This document shows, in pieces, positions 51,588-60,942 of a DNA stretch of 64,000 bases. The stretch is from an uncultured Acidimicrobiales bacterium (GTDB lineage: Bacteria; Actinomycetota; Acidimicrobiia; Acidimicrobiales; SZUA-35): positions 74,958 through 138,957 of the forward strand of contig CALAJQ010000009.1 in the NCBI GenBank assembly GCA_937922785.1, read 5' to 3'. A program made the position numbers and the translations under genes. The first letter of the stretch is position 1, and each line of letters opens with the position of its first letter. Below the pieces are notes generated by a model, which saw only the letters and a program-made list of their open reading frames with translations, searched no databases and was not told the origin of the DNA.

Positions 51588-51995
51588 TTAGCCGCCATGG
51601 GCCAACAACGAGCCAAAGAACAACATGGCGATACCTAGCACTGCGCCAAGTCCGCCAGTTACTCCCTTGACCATTTTGGACGTTGTGCCAGCATGAGCGG
51701 CCGCCGAAGCACCGGCGGCAATCACGAGCAGGAATTTGATGCCAAGCGTTACGTTGTATTTGGTCGACAGGTCGGTGCCAAGCGCAAGAACATTCCAGAT
51801 GCCGGTAACCATCGCCAACACAAAAGCTGGCCAAGCGACCTTGGCGAAGCCTTGGGCTGCGGCCTTTGTCGCCTCCGGGCCAATCTTGCGTAACCCAGGC
51901 ACGATGCCAGCCAAAACGAACTGACCGCCGACCCAGATGCCGGCGGCCAGAACATGTATAAACAGTCTTATTGTGTCAAGCGATGGAGAAAGCAC
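51588..51995 (-). CDS. CopD-like four-span membrane protein
   Basis: 135-aa protein with four spans. LFIHVLAAGIWVGGQFVLAGIVPGL shows the His-xx-xx-W/GG pattern of the copper-resistance D (CopD/PcoD) domain family. Family members handle copper or heme in the membrane; the remaining domains of full CopD are missing. Upstream of otsA (35 bp) on the same strand, and 47 bp downstream of the DUF937 gene. Confidence 0.7.
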   Translation of the reverse strand: MLSPSLDTIRLFIHVLAAGIWVGGQFVLAGIVPGLRKIGPEATKAAAQGFAKVAWPAFVLAMVTGIWNVLALGTDLSTKYNVTLGIKFLLVIAAGASAAAHAGTTSKMVKGVTGGLGAVLGIAMLFFGSLLAHGG

Positions 51996-52042
51996 AGGGT
52001 TTTATACCCGTTTAGCTTTAGGCCCGCTCAACTAGACAGTGA

Positions 52043-52654
52043 CTAACCGCCGGAAAGCATCTTTCCGAGCATTCCACCTAGACCCGAGCTTTGGCCTCCG
52101 CCGCCACCGGTGAGAGCGCCCATGATGTCGCCGAGGTCTACACCGTCGCCGTCATCGTCGAGCATTGCGGCCATTGCCTTGCCAAGCATGCCGCCTGGCT
52201 GTTCGACTACTTCACGCTCTTGGCGAAGCATCGAACCGATGTCGGCAGCGCCAAGGTTCTGCTGCTTCTTCTGGCGAGACAAGTAGCCCATGACGATTGG
52301 TGCCAGGATTGGCAGCAGCTTCATTACTGAGCCCATGTCCAGTCCTGATCCCTTGGCAACCTGCTGAGCCACAGGCTCTTGGCGTCCGCCGAGGACGTGG
52401 CCAAGGATTCCAGAGCCGCCAAGTAGGCCAGCTAGCTGACCCATTACGCCGTCGCCGTGATCATCCAATGCGCTGGCTAGTGATTCAGCGCCTTGAGGCT
52501 GACTGGCGTTGCGGGCCAGGCCTCCGATTAGGGCCGGCAGTGCTAAGCCGATGGCCTTCGAGGTAGCGCTCTGGTCAGAACCTAGCGAGCCAGCGATCTT
52601 GCTGACGCCTCCAGGGCCGAGCTGAGAGAGAAGATCTTCAAGCATGTTGGACAT
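52043..52654 (-). CDS. DUF937 domain protein
   Basis: 203-aa soluble protein. LLSQLGPGGVSKIAGSLGSDQSATSKAIGLALPALIGGLARNAS is the DUF937 helical repeat, with a second similar part near 75-125 (LAGLLGGSGILGHVLGG...). Two Asp-rich loops (DDHGDGVM, DDDGDGVDLGDIM) resemble EF-hand-like calcium sites. A Gly-rich tail ends the protein. Function unknown in bacteria. ATG 52654 preceded by an AAGGAAC-type site on the - strand. Confidence 0.82.
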   Translation of the reverse strand: MSNMLEDLLSQLGPGGVSKIAGSLGSDQSATSKAIGLALPALIGGLARNASQPQGAESLASALDDHGDGVMGQLAGLLGGSGILGHVLGGRQEPVAQQVAKGSGLDMGSVMKLLPILAPIVMGYLSRQKKQQNLGAADIGSMLRQEREVVEQPGGMLGKAMAAMLDDDGDGVDLGDIMGALTGGGGGQSSGLGGMLGKMLSGG

Positions 52655-52865
52655 AATGTTCCTTTCGTTGACATCAACCTAGCCCCTAGTTCGGTCCGAA
52701 GCATCTGAAACGGGCTGGTCAGGCTGTTTCAGGCTTCAATCGTGGGCCTTCTTGGAAAGCTCTCGGAGCTAGTACCGCTAATTCTCTGGGGTGATCCACC
52801 TATGAGCGTTTGGCCGGTCTATTCTGGCGCCCGGGTGGAGTTGGCATCCCTGAGGTTCTACTTCA
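52655..52865. other. 211-bp divergent intergenic region
   Basis: Separates the DUF937 gene and the RND-like gene, so it should hold both promoters. No clear repeat, RNA structure or gene is seen. Confidence 0.4.
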
Positions 52866-55349
52866 ATGTCAACCCCAAATAATCGCCAGGTTTCAGGTTC
52901 GGTCCGTAGCGGCTCGAACCCAGCTTTTGTGCGCCGCTTCGCACTGTTGCTCCTGTCGTCGACGTTGGTCCTGCTGTTAACCGGAACCGCGGTTGCTTCT
53001 ATCGATTCTGAGCCCCAGACGCTGAACACTTGGGTTGACGGCGGCTGGGTAGACGGTGAACTTCCCGACGCGACTGTGCTGCTTAAGCGAGTCTCATCGG
53101 CAGATCCCGCGATTGCGGGCGAAGTAATTCCTGCGTTGGAAGCTCTTAGCGAGGTCGACGCAACTTTGGTTGACACCTTGGCCAACGGAGATGTTGCGGT
53201 CCATCTTTTAACCTCGGTTGATCAGGTTGAGTTGAATTTGGACGCGATTCAGGTTGCGGCCGAAACCGCAATGCCCGAAGCCGAAGTTGTGATCACCGGT
53301 CGGGCTGCCGTTGACCGCCAGCTCCTGCAAACAATCAACAACAACACGTTGTTGGCGATGATTCCGGTGCTGATCATGATCGCCATTTTGGTGACGTTGG
53401 CCTATGGCTGGAAGCTTGGACTAAGCGCCTCGGCAGTAGTTGCTCTCAGCAGCGGGCTGGGTGGCGTGATTGGCGCCCGGGCCGCAGGAGACTTTGACGG
53501 ATCGCTTGGATCTACTGCTCTACCGGTTGTACTTGTTTCGCTTCTTGTATCGGCGGTCTTTGCATTCCGTCTGCTGGTCTGGTTTAAACACCCTGAGGGA
53601 GACAACCAGGCCGACGAGATTCGCCGCTCGGTGGCCCACCTTCTTCCAGACGCTGTTGTCTTAAGTGCGGGGCTGATCGTAACGGCGGTTTTCCTCGAGG
53701 TGCTTGGCGCCGGACGCACTCCCGCATCGGGAGTTGCTATTGGCACCGTCGTGGCCACGATCGTTACGCTCGCACTATTCCCAGCGATCCTGGCAACCCA
53801 GCCGCGAGTTTCGGCGCTGGGCGAGTACGGCATGTTCAAACTCGACATCCCTGATGGTCGAGATCTGCCACTTGCGGTTCTGGCTGGTCTTGCTTGCTTT
53901 CTTCTAGGGCTCGGCTTGTTTGCCAGCCGAATCCCCAGCGACCAACTCCTTGATGAGGCAGCCCTGGCTACTGGTGCCTCTGCTGGGTCTCAGCAACTAA
54001 TGCAACTTGGTGGCGATCCAACTTCGTCAATCGTGGTAGCCGTGCCGGCTGCAGTCGATGAAGCTGACTTGGATCTGTGGGCCCAATCGGTCTCCAAGAT
54101 TCCAAACGTCGGTTGGGTTGAGACAGCAACTGGTCGCTATGCGGCCGGAGAGCCCGCTACTACTCGCGCCGCAGACGATGCATTCCGCAACGACGAAGGT
54201 TTCCTGGTGCTCGTCGCCCCAACTGTTCCAGCTCGCTCGGTTGATGCTCAAGCGGTGGTTGACATGATTGGCCGTGTCGATGGCCTAGGCCAAGAGGTTG
54301 TGCTTTCGGGAGTCCCAGTGTCAGCCGCAGCAGACGCCAACGACGCCGCAACCCATCTTTGGCTATTGGTTGCAGCGCTATCAATAGCCGGGGGAATCGG
54401 AGTTCTTGTCCTCGTTGGTGATCTCACTTTGGCTGTAGTGAGTACCGCCCTGCGGCTTCTGACCTCGGCTGCACTGATCGGCGTTTACCACCTCGTGACC
54501 GATTCACCAAGCGCCATAGAGCTACACATCGCAGCGCTGGTCGTGGCAGTCGGAGTGGGCTTGTTCGAGCTTGGGCTGTTGCGTCGCATCACCACGGAGG
54601 TCTCTACCTCACCTGACCCATCAGCAATTGTGACCGACGCACTTCGTACGGAAGGCCGCGCCGCATTGGGTGGGCTAGCCCTAGTTGTTATCGCTGGCCT
54701 GGGATTCTTAGCTAGCGACCTCGTAATGGTGCGGCGAATGGGCATTGCCTTGGCCGTAGGCATCATCCTTGAGTTGCTGCTGGCAACATGGACGTTGCGG
54801 CCCGTAGTTTTGGGCGACCGGGCCATTCGTCTGCTGAATTCTCCAACTCCTACAGCCAGGGGGTTGATCGGGGCCCGATCATCTGACAAATTGGGCCGTA
54901 TCGATCCTGAATGGCGGAGAGTCGTGTCGGGGCTGCTGCGGGCTGAGTTTGGTTTCCAAACCGATCCATCCCATGCTGAGTTGGCCACTGTCTTTGTAGA
55001 GGGAACCCCTCTGTTCGGAGAGCTGTCCGCCCACAATGTCAGACTTCGTGAAAGTGGCCTCAGGGTCGCAGGCGAAGGACCGAAGTTATTGAAGGTGAAG
55101 GCTGTGAACGACGGTTCGCCGGTAACGCTGGCAATAACAGTGGATCACCCACCTCGCCAGCTGCTCGACCGTGACGGAAAATTGCTTGGTGTTCGGCCAG
55201 CTGAACGGCGCGACGGCATGTTGTGGCTCTCTCAAGACCCCTCCGGCCGCTACCGGATCGCCGAAGCTGTGGACATGGGCTCAACCCCAGGACATGGCGA
55301 CAGCCTCGAGATCAAAGCTGGCGGAGCCCACACCGAAGCTTCGGTTTAA
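52866..55349 (+). CDS. RND/MMPL-superfamily-like membrane protein
   Basis: 827-aa protein with a signal-anchor span (about 24-44), an extracytoplasmic region of about 110 residues (45-155), a block of spans from about 160 to 320, a second extracytoplasmic region (about 370-500), a second block of spans (about 505-655) and a soluble C-terminal domain (about 690-827). The twofold layout and GRAAVDRQLLQTINNNTLLAMIPVLIMIAILVTLAYG (in parts) resemble SSD-type MMPL/RND transporters; the proton-relay residues are not obvious. The C-terminal domain is not recognised. Substrate unknown, possibly lipids or proteins at the envelope. Confidence 0.7.
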   Translation: MSTPNNRQVSGSVRSGSNPAFVRRFALLLLSSTLVLLLTGTAVASIDSEPQTLNTWVDGGWVDGELPDATVLLKRVSSADPAIAGEVIPALEALSEVDATLVDTLANGDVAVHLLTSVDQVELNLDAIQVAAETAMPEAEVVITGRAAVDRQLLQTINNNTLLAMIPVLIMIAILVTLAYGWKLGLSASAVVALSSGLGGVIGARAAGDFDGSLGSTALPVVLVSLLVSAVFAFRLLVWFKHPEGDNQADEIRRSVAHLLPDAVVLSAGLIVTAVFLEVLGAGRTPASGVAIGTVVATIVTLALFPAILATQPRVSALGEYGMFKLDIPDGRDLPLAVLAGLACFLLGLGLFASRIPSDQLLDEAALATGASAGSQQLMQLGGDPTSSIVVAVPAAVDEADLDLWAQSVSKIPNVGWVETATGRYAAGEPATTRAADDAFRNDEGFLVLVAPTVPARSVDAQAVVDMIGRVDGLGQEVVLSGVPVSAAADANDAATHLWLLVAALSIAGGIGVLVLVGDLTLAVVSTALRLLTSAALIGVYHLVTDSPSAIELHIAALVVAVGVGLFELGLLRRITTEVSTSPDPSAIVTDALRTEGRAALGGLALVVIAGLGFLASDLVMVRRMGIALAVGIILELLLATWTLRPVVLGDRAIRLLNSPTPTARGLIGARSSDKLGRIDPEWRRVVSGLLRAEFGFQTDPSHAELATVFVEGTPLFGELSAHNVRLRESGLRVAGEGPKLLKVKAVNDGSPVTLAITVDHPPRQLLDRDGKLLGVRPAERRDGMLWLSQDPSGRYRIAEAVDMGSTPGHGDSLEIKAGGAHTEASV

Positions 55350-55428
55350 GATTTCACGTTCTCCGCTGGCCGCTCCCGACTGGCCTCGATTGATCGGTCT
55401 TGATTGTTCGAGCCGTTAGTGTGGTCGA

Positions 55429-56805
55429 ATGGAAATCGCTGAGTCAGTTTTGGATCTCATCGGAAACACTCCGATGGTCAAACTCCGTCGAGTCGGAGCT
55501 GACATTGCGTGTCCGATTGTTGCCAAAGTAGAGGCCACAAACCCGGGCGGGTCATCGAAGGATCGCCCGGCGGTAACCATGATCGACGCCGCTGAAAAGG
55601 CAGGTCTGCTAAAGCCTGGGGGAACAATTGTTGAACCAACCAGTGGCAACACCGGAGTAGGGCTGGCCATCGTTGCGGCTCAGCGAGGCTACAAATGCAT
55701 CTTCGTTGTCACTTCAAAGGTCGGCAAAGAAAAGGTCGACCTTCTTAGGGCATATGGAGCCGAAGTTGTTGTGTGCGACGTCGCGGTCGCTCCCGAAGAT
55801 CCCGCAAGCTATTACTCAACTGCAGAGCGTTTGGTTAAGGAGACTCCTAACGCTTTCCGGCCTAACCAATATGACAATCAGGCCAACCCCCAAGCGCACT
55901 ATGAAACCACTGGTCCTGAGATTTGGCGCCAGACCGACGGCAAGATCACACACTTTGTGGCGGGGGCTGGCACCGGGGGAACTCTTAGTGGCGTCGCCAG
56001 GTACTTAAAGGAACAGAACCCCGACATTCAGATCATTGCCGCCGACCCAGATGGTTCGGTTTATAGCGGGGGATCGGGTCGTCCATATTTGGTGGAAGGA
56101 GTGGGCGAAGACTTTTGGCCGAGCACCTATGACCCCTCCCTGGTTGACCGAGTAATCCCAATCTCAGACCGTGACTCATTCATGATGGCTCGTCGGGTTA
56201 CTGAAGAAGAAGGCCTCCTGATAGGCGGATCCTGTGGCACCGCGGTTGCGGCAGCGGTGAAGGTTGCCGAAGAGCTAACTGCAGATGATCTGGTGGTGGT
56301 TCTTTCTCCCGACTCAGGACGCGGATACTTGTCAACTGTCTTTAACGAGTCCTGGATGCTTAACTTCGGCTTTGTCGAAGCTGAGGGACCTCGAGTTTCC
56401 GAAGTGCTCGACAGCCGTGAGACGGATCGGCCACCGTTGGTCTACGTCCAGCCTGGAGACACAGTTCGCGACGCAGTCCTTCTTATGCACAAGCATTCTG
56501 TTTCCCAGCTCCCCGTCGGCAAGGGTGAGATGCCGTTAGCGGCTGCTGAAGTCTCAGGCTCAATAGATGAGTTGCGCATTATGGAAGCTGCATTTGGCAA
56601 CCCAGAAGTCTTTGATCTTCCGGTCGAGCAGGTCATGAGTGACAAGCTGCCCACAATCGGAATAGGCCAGGCAGTCGCTACTGCCGTTGAGCTTCTGGAC
56701 AATGCTCCAGCGCTTTTGGTGCTTGATGGCGGACGACCCCGTACAGTGCTGGCCCGAGCAGATCTACTTTCTTTCCTTTCACTCGATCCAAAAGCTAAGG
56801 CTTAA
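55429..56805 (+). CDS. cbs: cystathionine beta-synthase
   Basis: 458-aa PLP enzyme condensing homocysteine and serine (or acting as an O-acetylserine/O-phosphoserine sulfhydrylase in relatives). PLP lysine K44 in GGSSKDRPAV, TSGNTGVGLA at 71-80, AGAGTGGTLSGVARYL, and GGSCGTAVAA. Residues about 335-455 are two CBS domains (PPLVYVQPGDTVRDAVLLMHKHSVSQLPV and VFDLPVEQVMSDKLPTIGIGQAVATAVELL, in parts), the adenosyl-compound-sensing regulatory module. With ahcY it draws homocysteine to cysteine. Starts an operon of three genes. Confidence 0.92.
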   Translation: MEIAESVLDLIGNTPMVKLRRVGADIACPIVAKVEATNPGGSSKDRPAVTMIDAAEKAGLLKPGGTIVEPTSGNTGVGLAIVAAQRGYKCIFVVTSKVGKEKVDLLRAYGAEVVVCDVAVAPEDPASYYSTAERLVKETPNAFRPNQYDNQANPQAHYETTGPEIWRQTDGKITHFVAGAGTGGTLSGVARYLKEQNPDIQIIAADPDGSVYSGGSGRPYLVEGVGEDFWPSTYDPSLVDRVIPISDRDSFMMARRVTEEEGLLIGGSCGTAVAAAVKVAEELTADDLVVVLSPDSGRGYLSTVFNESWMLNFGFVEAEGPRVSEVLDSRETDRPPLVYVQPGDTVRDAVLLMHKHSVSQLPVGKGEMPLAAAEVSGSIDELRIMEAAFGNPEVFDLPVEQVMSDKLPTIGIGQAVATAVELLDNAPALLVLDGGRPRTVLARADLLSFLSLDPKAKA

Positions 56806-56807
56806 CA

Positions 56808-57971
56808 ATGGCAGAAGAACAGTCCAGCCCAGCGTGGGGATTCAACACCCGCGCAATTCACGTTGGCCAAGAACCCGAACCAGTTACTGGCGCAGTCACC
56901 GTGCCAGTTTTCCAAACCTCAACTTTTGCCCAAGAAGCCGTCGGCAAACACAAGGGCTATGAATATGCCCGCACTGGCAACCCAACCCGAACGGCCCTTG
57001 AGCGCGCCTTGGCATCGCTAGAAGGCGCAGCGTTTGGAGTTGACTTCGCTTCTGGTCTTGCGGCAGAGGACGCAATCTTGCGTCTTCTAAGCCCTGGTGA
57101 TCACGTGGTCATGGGCAACGACGCTTATGGAGGCACGTTCCGATTGATCTCCCAGGTTTTTGGCAAAGCTGGGATCACATGGAGCGCACATGACCTGACC
57201 GATCCTGCTTCGTTGGCCGCCGCCTGGCCCGAGAAGACCAAGCTGGTCTGGGCCGAGACTCCAACCAACCCTTTGCTCACAGTCATCGATATTGCTGAGG
57301 TGGCCAAAGTGACTCACGCCAACAACGCAAAGCTGGTGGCCGACAACACGTTTGCAACCCCCTACTTGCAACAACCTCTGGCCCATGGTGCTGACATCGT
57401 CGTGCACTCGACCACCAAATACATTGGTGGTCACTCAGACGTCGTTGGCGGGTTTGTTGCCACCAACGATGCCGAGGTTGATGCCCACCTTCGCTTCATC
57501 CAGAACGCGGTTGGGGCTGTGCCCGGACCATGGGATTGCTACCTGACTCTTCGCGGTGTCAAGACGCTGGGTGTTCGTATGGACCGCCATCTGTCGAACG
57601 CTGCGGCTGTGGTCGAACTTTTGACTCGTCATGACGCAGTCTCAACCGTTCTGTATCCAGGTCTACCTGGTCACCCAGGACACGCCGTGGCTGACAAGCA
57701 GATGAGCGGCTATGGCGGCATGGTTAGTTTTCGTGCCGCTGGCGGGCGCGACGCTGCAATCAAGATCACCGAAGGTACAAAGCTGTTCACCTTGGCCGAG
57801 TCACTTGGCGCAGTTGAGAGCCTCATTGAACACCCAGGCGTCATGACCCACGCTTCGGCTGCTGGGTCACCGCTTGAAGTCCCGGCCGACCTGGTGCGTT
57901 TGTCTGTGGGGATCGAAGACAAGGCGGATCTGATCGCCGATCTGAGACAGGCACTGAACTCAGTTGCCTAA
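56808..57971 (+). CDS. metB: cystathionine gamma-synthase / gamma-lyase
   Basis: 387-aa PLP enzyme of the Cys/Met metabolism family. YEYARTGNPTRTALE at 51-65, GLAAEDAILRLLSPGDHVV, WAETPTNPLL, DNTFATPYLQQPL, and the PLP lysine K204 in STTKYIGGHSD. The 3 bp gap to cbs and the pair cbs-metB point to reverse transsulfuration (lyase direction), but synthase and lyase cannot be separated by motif. Followed by a hydroxyacid dehydrogenase gene overlapping by 8 bp. Confidence 0.9.
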   Translation: MAEEQSSPAWGFNTRAIHVGQEPEPVTGAVTVPVFQTSTFAQEAVGKHKGYEYARTGNPTRTALERALASLEGAAFGVDFASGLAAEDAILRLLSPGDHVVMGNDAYGGTFRLISQVFGKAGITWSAHDLTDPASLAAAWPEKTKLVWAETPTNPLLTVIDIAEVAKVTHANNAKLVADNTFATPYLQQPLAHGADIVVHSTTKYIGGHSDVVGGFVATNDAEVDAHLRFIQNAVGAVPGPWDCYLTLRGVKTLGVRMDRHLSNAAAVVELLTRHDAVSTVLYPGLPGHPGHAVADKQMSGYGGMVSFRAAGGRDAAIKITEGTKLFTLAESLGAVESLIEHPGVMTHASAAGSPLEVPADLVRLSVGIEDKADLIADLRQALNSVA

Positions 57972-58881
57972 AGGCTTAATCGCCGTTGAGCCCAAATCGG
58001 GTCGCTATGAGTCGCTCGAGGCCGCCGTTGTTGCCGGTGGTGGGCAAGTGGTGCCCCCCGCTGATGCCGAGGCGCTTGTTTGGGCTGACCCTGCAGTTTC
58101 GGAAACGATGGGCCCGACAATTGCGTCGAGCCCTCACCTTGAATGGGTCGCTTTGCCGTTTGCTGGCATTGAGAATTTTGGTGAGTACTTGGATAACGAT
58201 CGCGTTTGGACTGCGGCCAAAGGTGTCTATGCAAAACCGGTGGCTGAGCACGTGCTTGCACTTGGTTTGGCTGGTCTTCGCGAGGTTGTCACTTATTCTC
58301 GCGAAACCATGTGGTCGTCCCAGAAAGGTCGCAATCTGCTGGGAGGCAATGTTGTTGTCTTCGGCGCTGGTGGTATCACAGCGGAGCTGATCCCGATGCT
58401 GGCCGCCCTTGACTGCGAGATCACTGTTGTGCGCCGTAAGACCGACCCGGTGCCAGGGGCGAGTCGGGTAGTTGCTTTGCATGACCGGCTTAGCGTGTTG
58501 GGTGACGCTGATCTGGTTGTTCTGGCTTTGGCGTTGACACCCGAAACCACGGGTGTGATCGGAGCAGTCGAGTTGGCAGCAATGGCACCCCATGCTTGGC
58601 TGGTGAATGTGGCCCGCGGCGCCCACGTCGATACCGATGCGCTAGTGGCTGCGCTCAAGGCCGATGAAATCGGGGGAGCGGCGCTGGACGTTACCGACCC
58701 AGAACCCCTGCCCGACGGGCACCCCCTTTGGACCGAGCCCAGGGCCGTGATTACACCCCACGTTGGCAACACACCAGAAATGGGAATACCGCTGCTGGCT
58801 GACCGAATTCAAGCAAACGTAGAGCTATTCATCGGTGGTCACGGGCTGCTGGGTGTAGTTGACGTCGAAGCCGGCTACTAG
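57964..58881 (+). CDS. D-2-hydroxyacid dehydrogenase family protein
   Basis: 305-aa NAD-dependent oxidoreductase. VVVFGAGGITAELIPML is a shortened Rossmann loop, NVARGAHVDTDAL holds the catalytic Arg, ALDVTDPEPLPDGHPLW the Glu, and ITPHVGNTPEM the His, so the triad is complete. The N-terminal substrate domain is short. TTG start at 57964, overlapping metB by 8 bp. It could reduce the 2-oxobutyrate released by cystathionine lyase or other 2-oxoacids; that link is inference from position only. Confidence 0.83.
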   Translation: MPKGLIAVEPKSGRYESLEAAVVAGGGQVVPPADAEALVWADPAVSETMGPTIASSPHLEWVALPFAGIENFGEYLDNDRVWTAAKGVYAKPVAEHVLALGLAGLREVVTYSRETMWSSQKGRNLLGGNVVVFGAGGITAELIPMLAALDCEITVVRRKTDPVPGASRVVALHDRLSVLGDADLVVLALALTPETTGVIGAVELAAMAPHAWLVNVARGAHVDTDALVAALKADEIGGAALDVTDPEPLPDGHPLWTEPRAVITPHVGNTPEMGIPLLADRIQANVELFIGGHGLLGVVDVEAGY

Positions 58882-58957
58882 AACTCCAAACACAGGCCAA
58901 TAAGTTGACCCGTTTTTTGTTCGGCGAGATCGCCCAGTCGAACATTCACCTAGAGGT

Positions 58958-58971
58958 ACTGTGATGACAGT
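58958..58971 (+). promoter_or_regulatory. operator-like inverted repeat upstream of acyl-CoA ligase operon
   Basis: actgt gatg acagt at 58958-58971, nested in ggtact (58955-58960) and agtacc (58975-58980). It lies about 90-110 bp before the ligase ATG, in the 183-bp gap. A 10-codon leader-like frame starts at 58964. Candidate site for a TetR- or GntR-type regulator; none is encoded nearby. Confidence 0.35.
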
Positions 58972-59064
58972 TTTAGTACCGGGACCAAATCTCTAAGCGA
59001 CCAAAATTGACTTTGACCAGGTCGACCAGTTGCGCTTAGGGTCATCAATTAAGAAGGGGGAGAT

Positions 59065-60942
59065 ATGGCAGTAACTACAACCGCTCATAGTGATGCCAGC
59101 ACAAAGGCTGGATATCCGACCGTTGCCTCGCGAGCTAGGGGGTGGGCCTTGGCGGCCCCGAACCAGTTGGCTCTTCGTGATAAAGACCTTGGAATTTGGC
59201 ACGAACGCACATGGGGTGACATCTGGGATCTGGTTCTGGACGCAGCGCACGGTCTCCTAGCCCTAGGCGTTGACGTAGGTGACCGAGTTTCGATTCAGGC
59301 TGAAGACATTCCTGAATGGGTCATATTGGATCTTGCCACTGTGGCAATCCGAGGTATCAACGTTGGCCTTTATCCCACCAACCCAAGTGCAGAAGTTACC
59401 TACGCGCTAAATGACAGTGGCGCCAAGGTTCACCTGGCTGAAGATCAGGAACAGGTCGACAAGGTCCTAGACCTGCCCCGAGATTCCTACCCGACGGTTA
59501 GCAAGGTCATCTACGTGGAGCCTCGCGGCGTACGAAGCTATGAAGACGATCGGCTCATCTTCTGGGACGACTTCATTGCAATGGGGCGTGAGCATCGCAA
59601 CGCCAACGCAAACGCTGTCGAGAACCGCATGGGTCAAGCTGAGGCCGCCGATGTGATGACCTTGGTCTACACATCCGGCACCACCGGCCCGCCCAAGGGT
59701 GCCATGATCACCAATGCGAACTGTCAGTTCGCTATCGAACTCTTTGGCTCAACTCCGGAACGGATGCCCGATGGCAACGTTCCCAATCACAAAGACTCAG
59801 CCCTCACCTACCTTCCTCTTTGTCATATTGCCGAGCGCATCTTCTCGACTTGGTCATTTGTTGGCAACGGAGTGGTGCTGCACTTTGGTGAGAGTGTCGA
59901 AACTGTATTGTCCGACCTTCGTGAGGTCCAGCCAACGCTGTTCTTCGCTGTTCCCCGTATTTGGGAAAAGCTGCACGCCGCAGTGGTCATCAAAGGATCA
60001 GACTCGAGCCCGGTAAAGAAGCTCTTGTTTAACCAGGCAATGAAGACGGCCAGTTGGATTGGTAAGGAACGCGCCGCCAATGCAGGCGACTGGACAGTAC
60101 CAACTCGCATCGCGTACGGCATTGGTTATGTCACTGTGTTCCGTGCACTTCGAGAACGCCTCGGACTTCGGCGGGTTCGCTACGGCGGCACCGGAGCGGC
60201 ACCAATTGCCCCTGAAGTAATTGAGTTCTTCATGGGCCTCGGCTTAAACATCTACGAGCTTTACGGCATGACCGAAAACACCGCTATTGCCACAGCGAAC
60301 CTCAAAGGTCGCGTAAAGGTTGGAACCGTCGGTGAGCCATTTGATCAGATCAAAGATGGTCTTCGAATTGACGAGACCACCGGCGAGATTCAGGTCAAGC
60401 ATGATGGCGTGTTTGCTGGGTATTGGGGCAAGCCCGAAAAGACCGCTGAGACTTTCACCTCCGATGGTTGGCTGATGACCGGCGACGTTGGCGAGTGGGT
60501 CGATGGCACCCACGTGCGAATCATCGACCGCATCAAGCACATCATCATCACATCGGGAGGCAAGAACATCTCGCCTTCAGAAATTGAAAACACCTTGAAG
60601 GTCTCACCCTTTGTGAACGAAGCAATGGTGATTGGTGACGGGCGCAAATATCTGACCGCCCTCATCGGCATTGAACTCGACACAGTCGGCAACTGGGCCC
60701 AGAAGCAGGGCCTTGGATACACGACCTACCGCGATCTAAGCGAGAAGCCAGAAGTAATCGCTTTGATCAAAAAAGAGGTTGATCGGACAAACGAGAAGTT
60801 TGCCCGAGTCGAGGGAATAAAGAAGTTCCACTTGCTCCCCAAAGAGCTGGATCATGAAGATGGAGAGACCACCGCAACGATGAAACTCAAGCGAAGCTCG
60901 ATGGAAGAAATATTCTCTGACCTTGTGGAGTCCATGTACTAA
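59065..60942 (+). CDS. long-chain fatty acid-CoA ligase family (AMP-forming)
   Basis: 625-aa AMP-binding synthetase. LVYTSGTTGPPKGAMITNANC near residue 200 is the P-loop (A3), GTGAAPIAPEVIEFF and YELYGMTENTA follow, TGDVGEWVDGTHVRIIDRIKHIIITSGGKNISPSEIEN is the hinge/A8 area, and the C-terminal lysine lies near TATMKLKRSSM. Chemistry: carboxylate plus ATP and CoA to acyl-CoA. Strong site gggggag before ATG 59065. It overlaps livH by 1 bp (TAATG), so an acid imported by this transporter may be its substrate. Confidence 0.9.
   Translation: MAVTTTAHSDASTKAGYPTVASRARGWALAAPNQLALRDKDLGIWHERTWGDIWDLVLDAAHGLLALGVDVGDRVSIQAEDIPEWVILDLATVAIRGINVGLYPTNPSAEVTYALNDSGAKVHLAEDQEQVDKVLDLPRDSYPTVSKVIYVEPRGVRSYEDDRLIFWDDFIAMGREHRNANANAVENRMGQAEAADVMTLVYTSGTTGPPKGAMITNANCQFAIELFGSTPERMPDGNVPNHKDSALTYLPLCHIAERIFSTWSFVGNGVVLHFGESVETVLSDLREVQPTLFFAVPRIWEKLHAAVVIKGSDSSPVKKLLFNQAMKTASWIGKERAANAGDWTVPTRIAYGIGYVTVFRALRERLGLRRVRYGGTGAAPIAPEVIEFFMGLGLNIYELYGMTENTAIATANLKGRVKVGTVGEPFDQIKDGLRIDETTGEIQVKHDGVFAGYWGKPEKTAETFTSDGWLMTGDVGEWVDGTHVRIIDRIKHIIITSGGKNISPSEIENTLKVSPFVNEAMVIGDGRKYLTALIGIELDTVGNWAQKQGLGYTTYRDLSEKPEVIALIKKEVDRTNEKFARVEGIKKFHLLPKELDHEDGETTATMKLKRSSMEEIFSDLVESMY

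Noticed and set aside
55350-55428. Riboswitch upstream of cystathionine beta-synthase
   Set aside because: The gap is short and shows no recognisable riboswitch core; only an ordinary promoter could fit.
57976-58626. 216-codon frame on the - strand inside the hydroxyacid dehydrogenase gene
   Set aside because: Antisense to a gene with a full catalytic triad and overlaps the coupled start of that gene.
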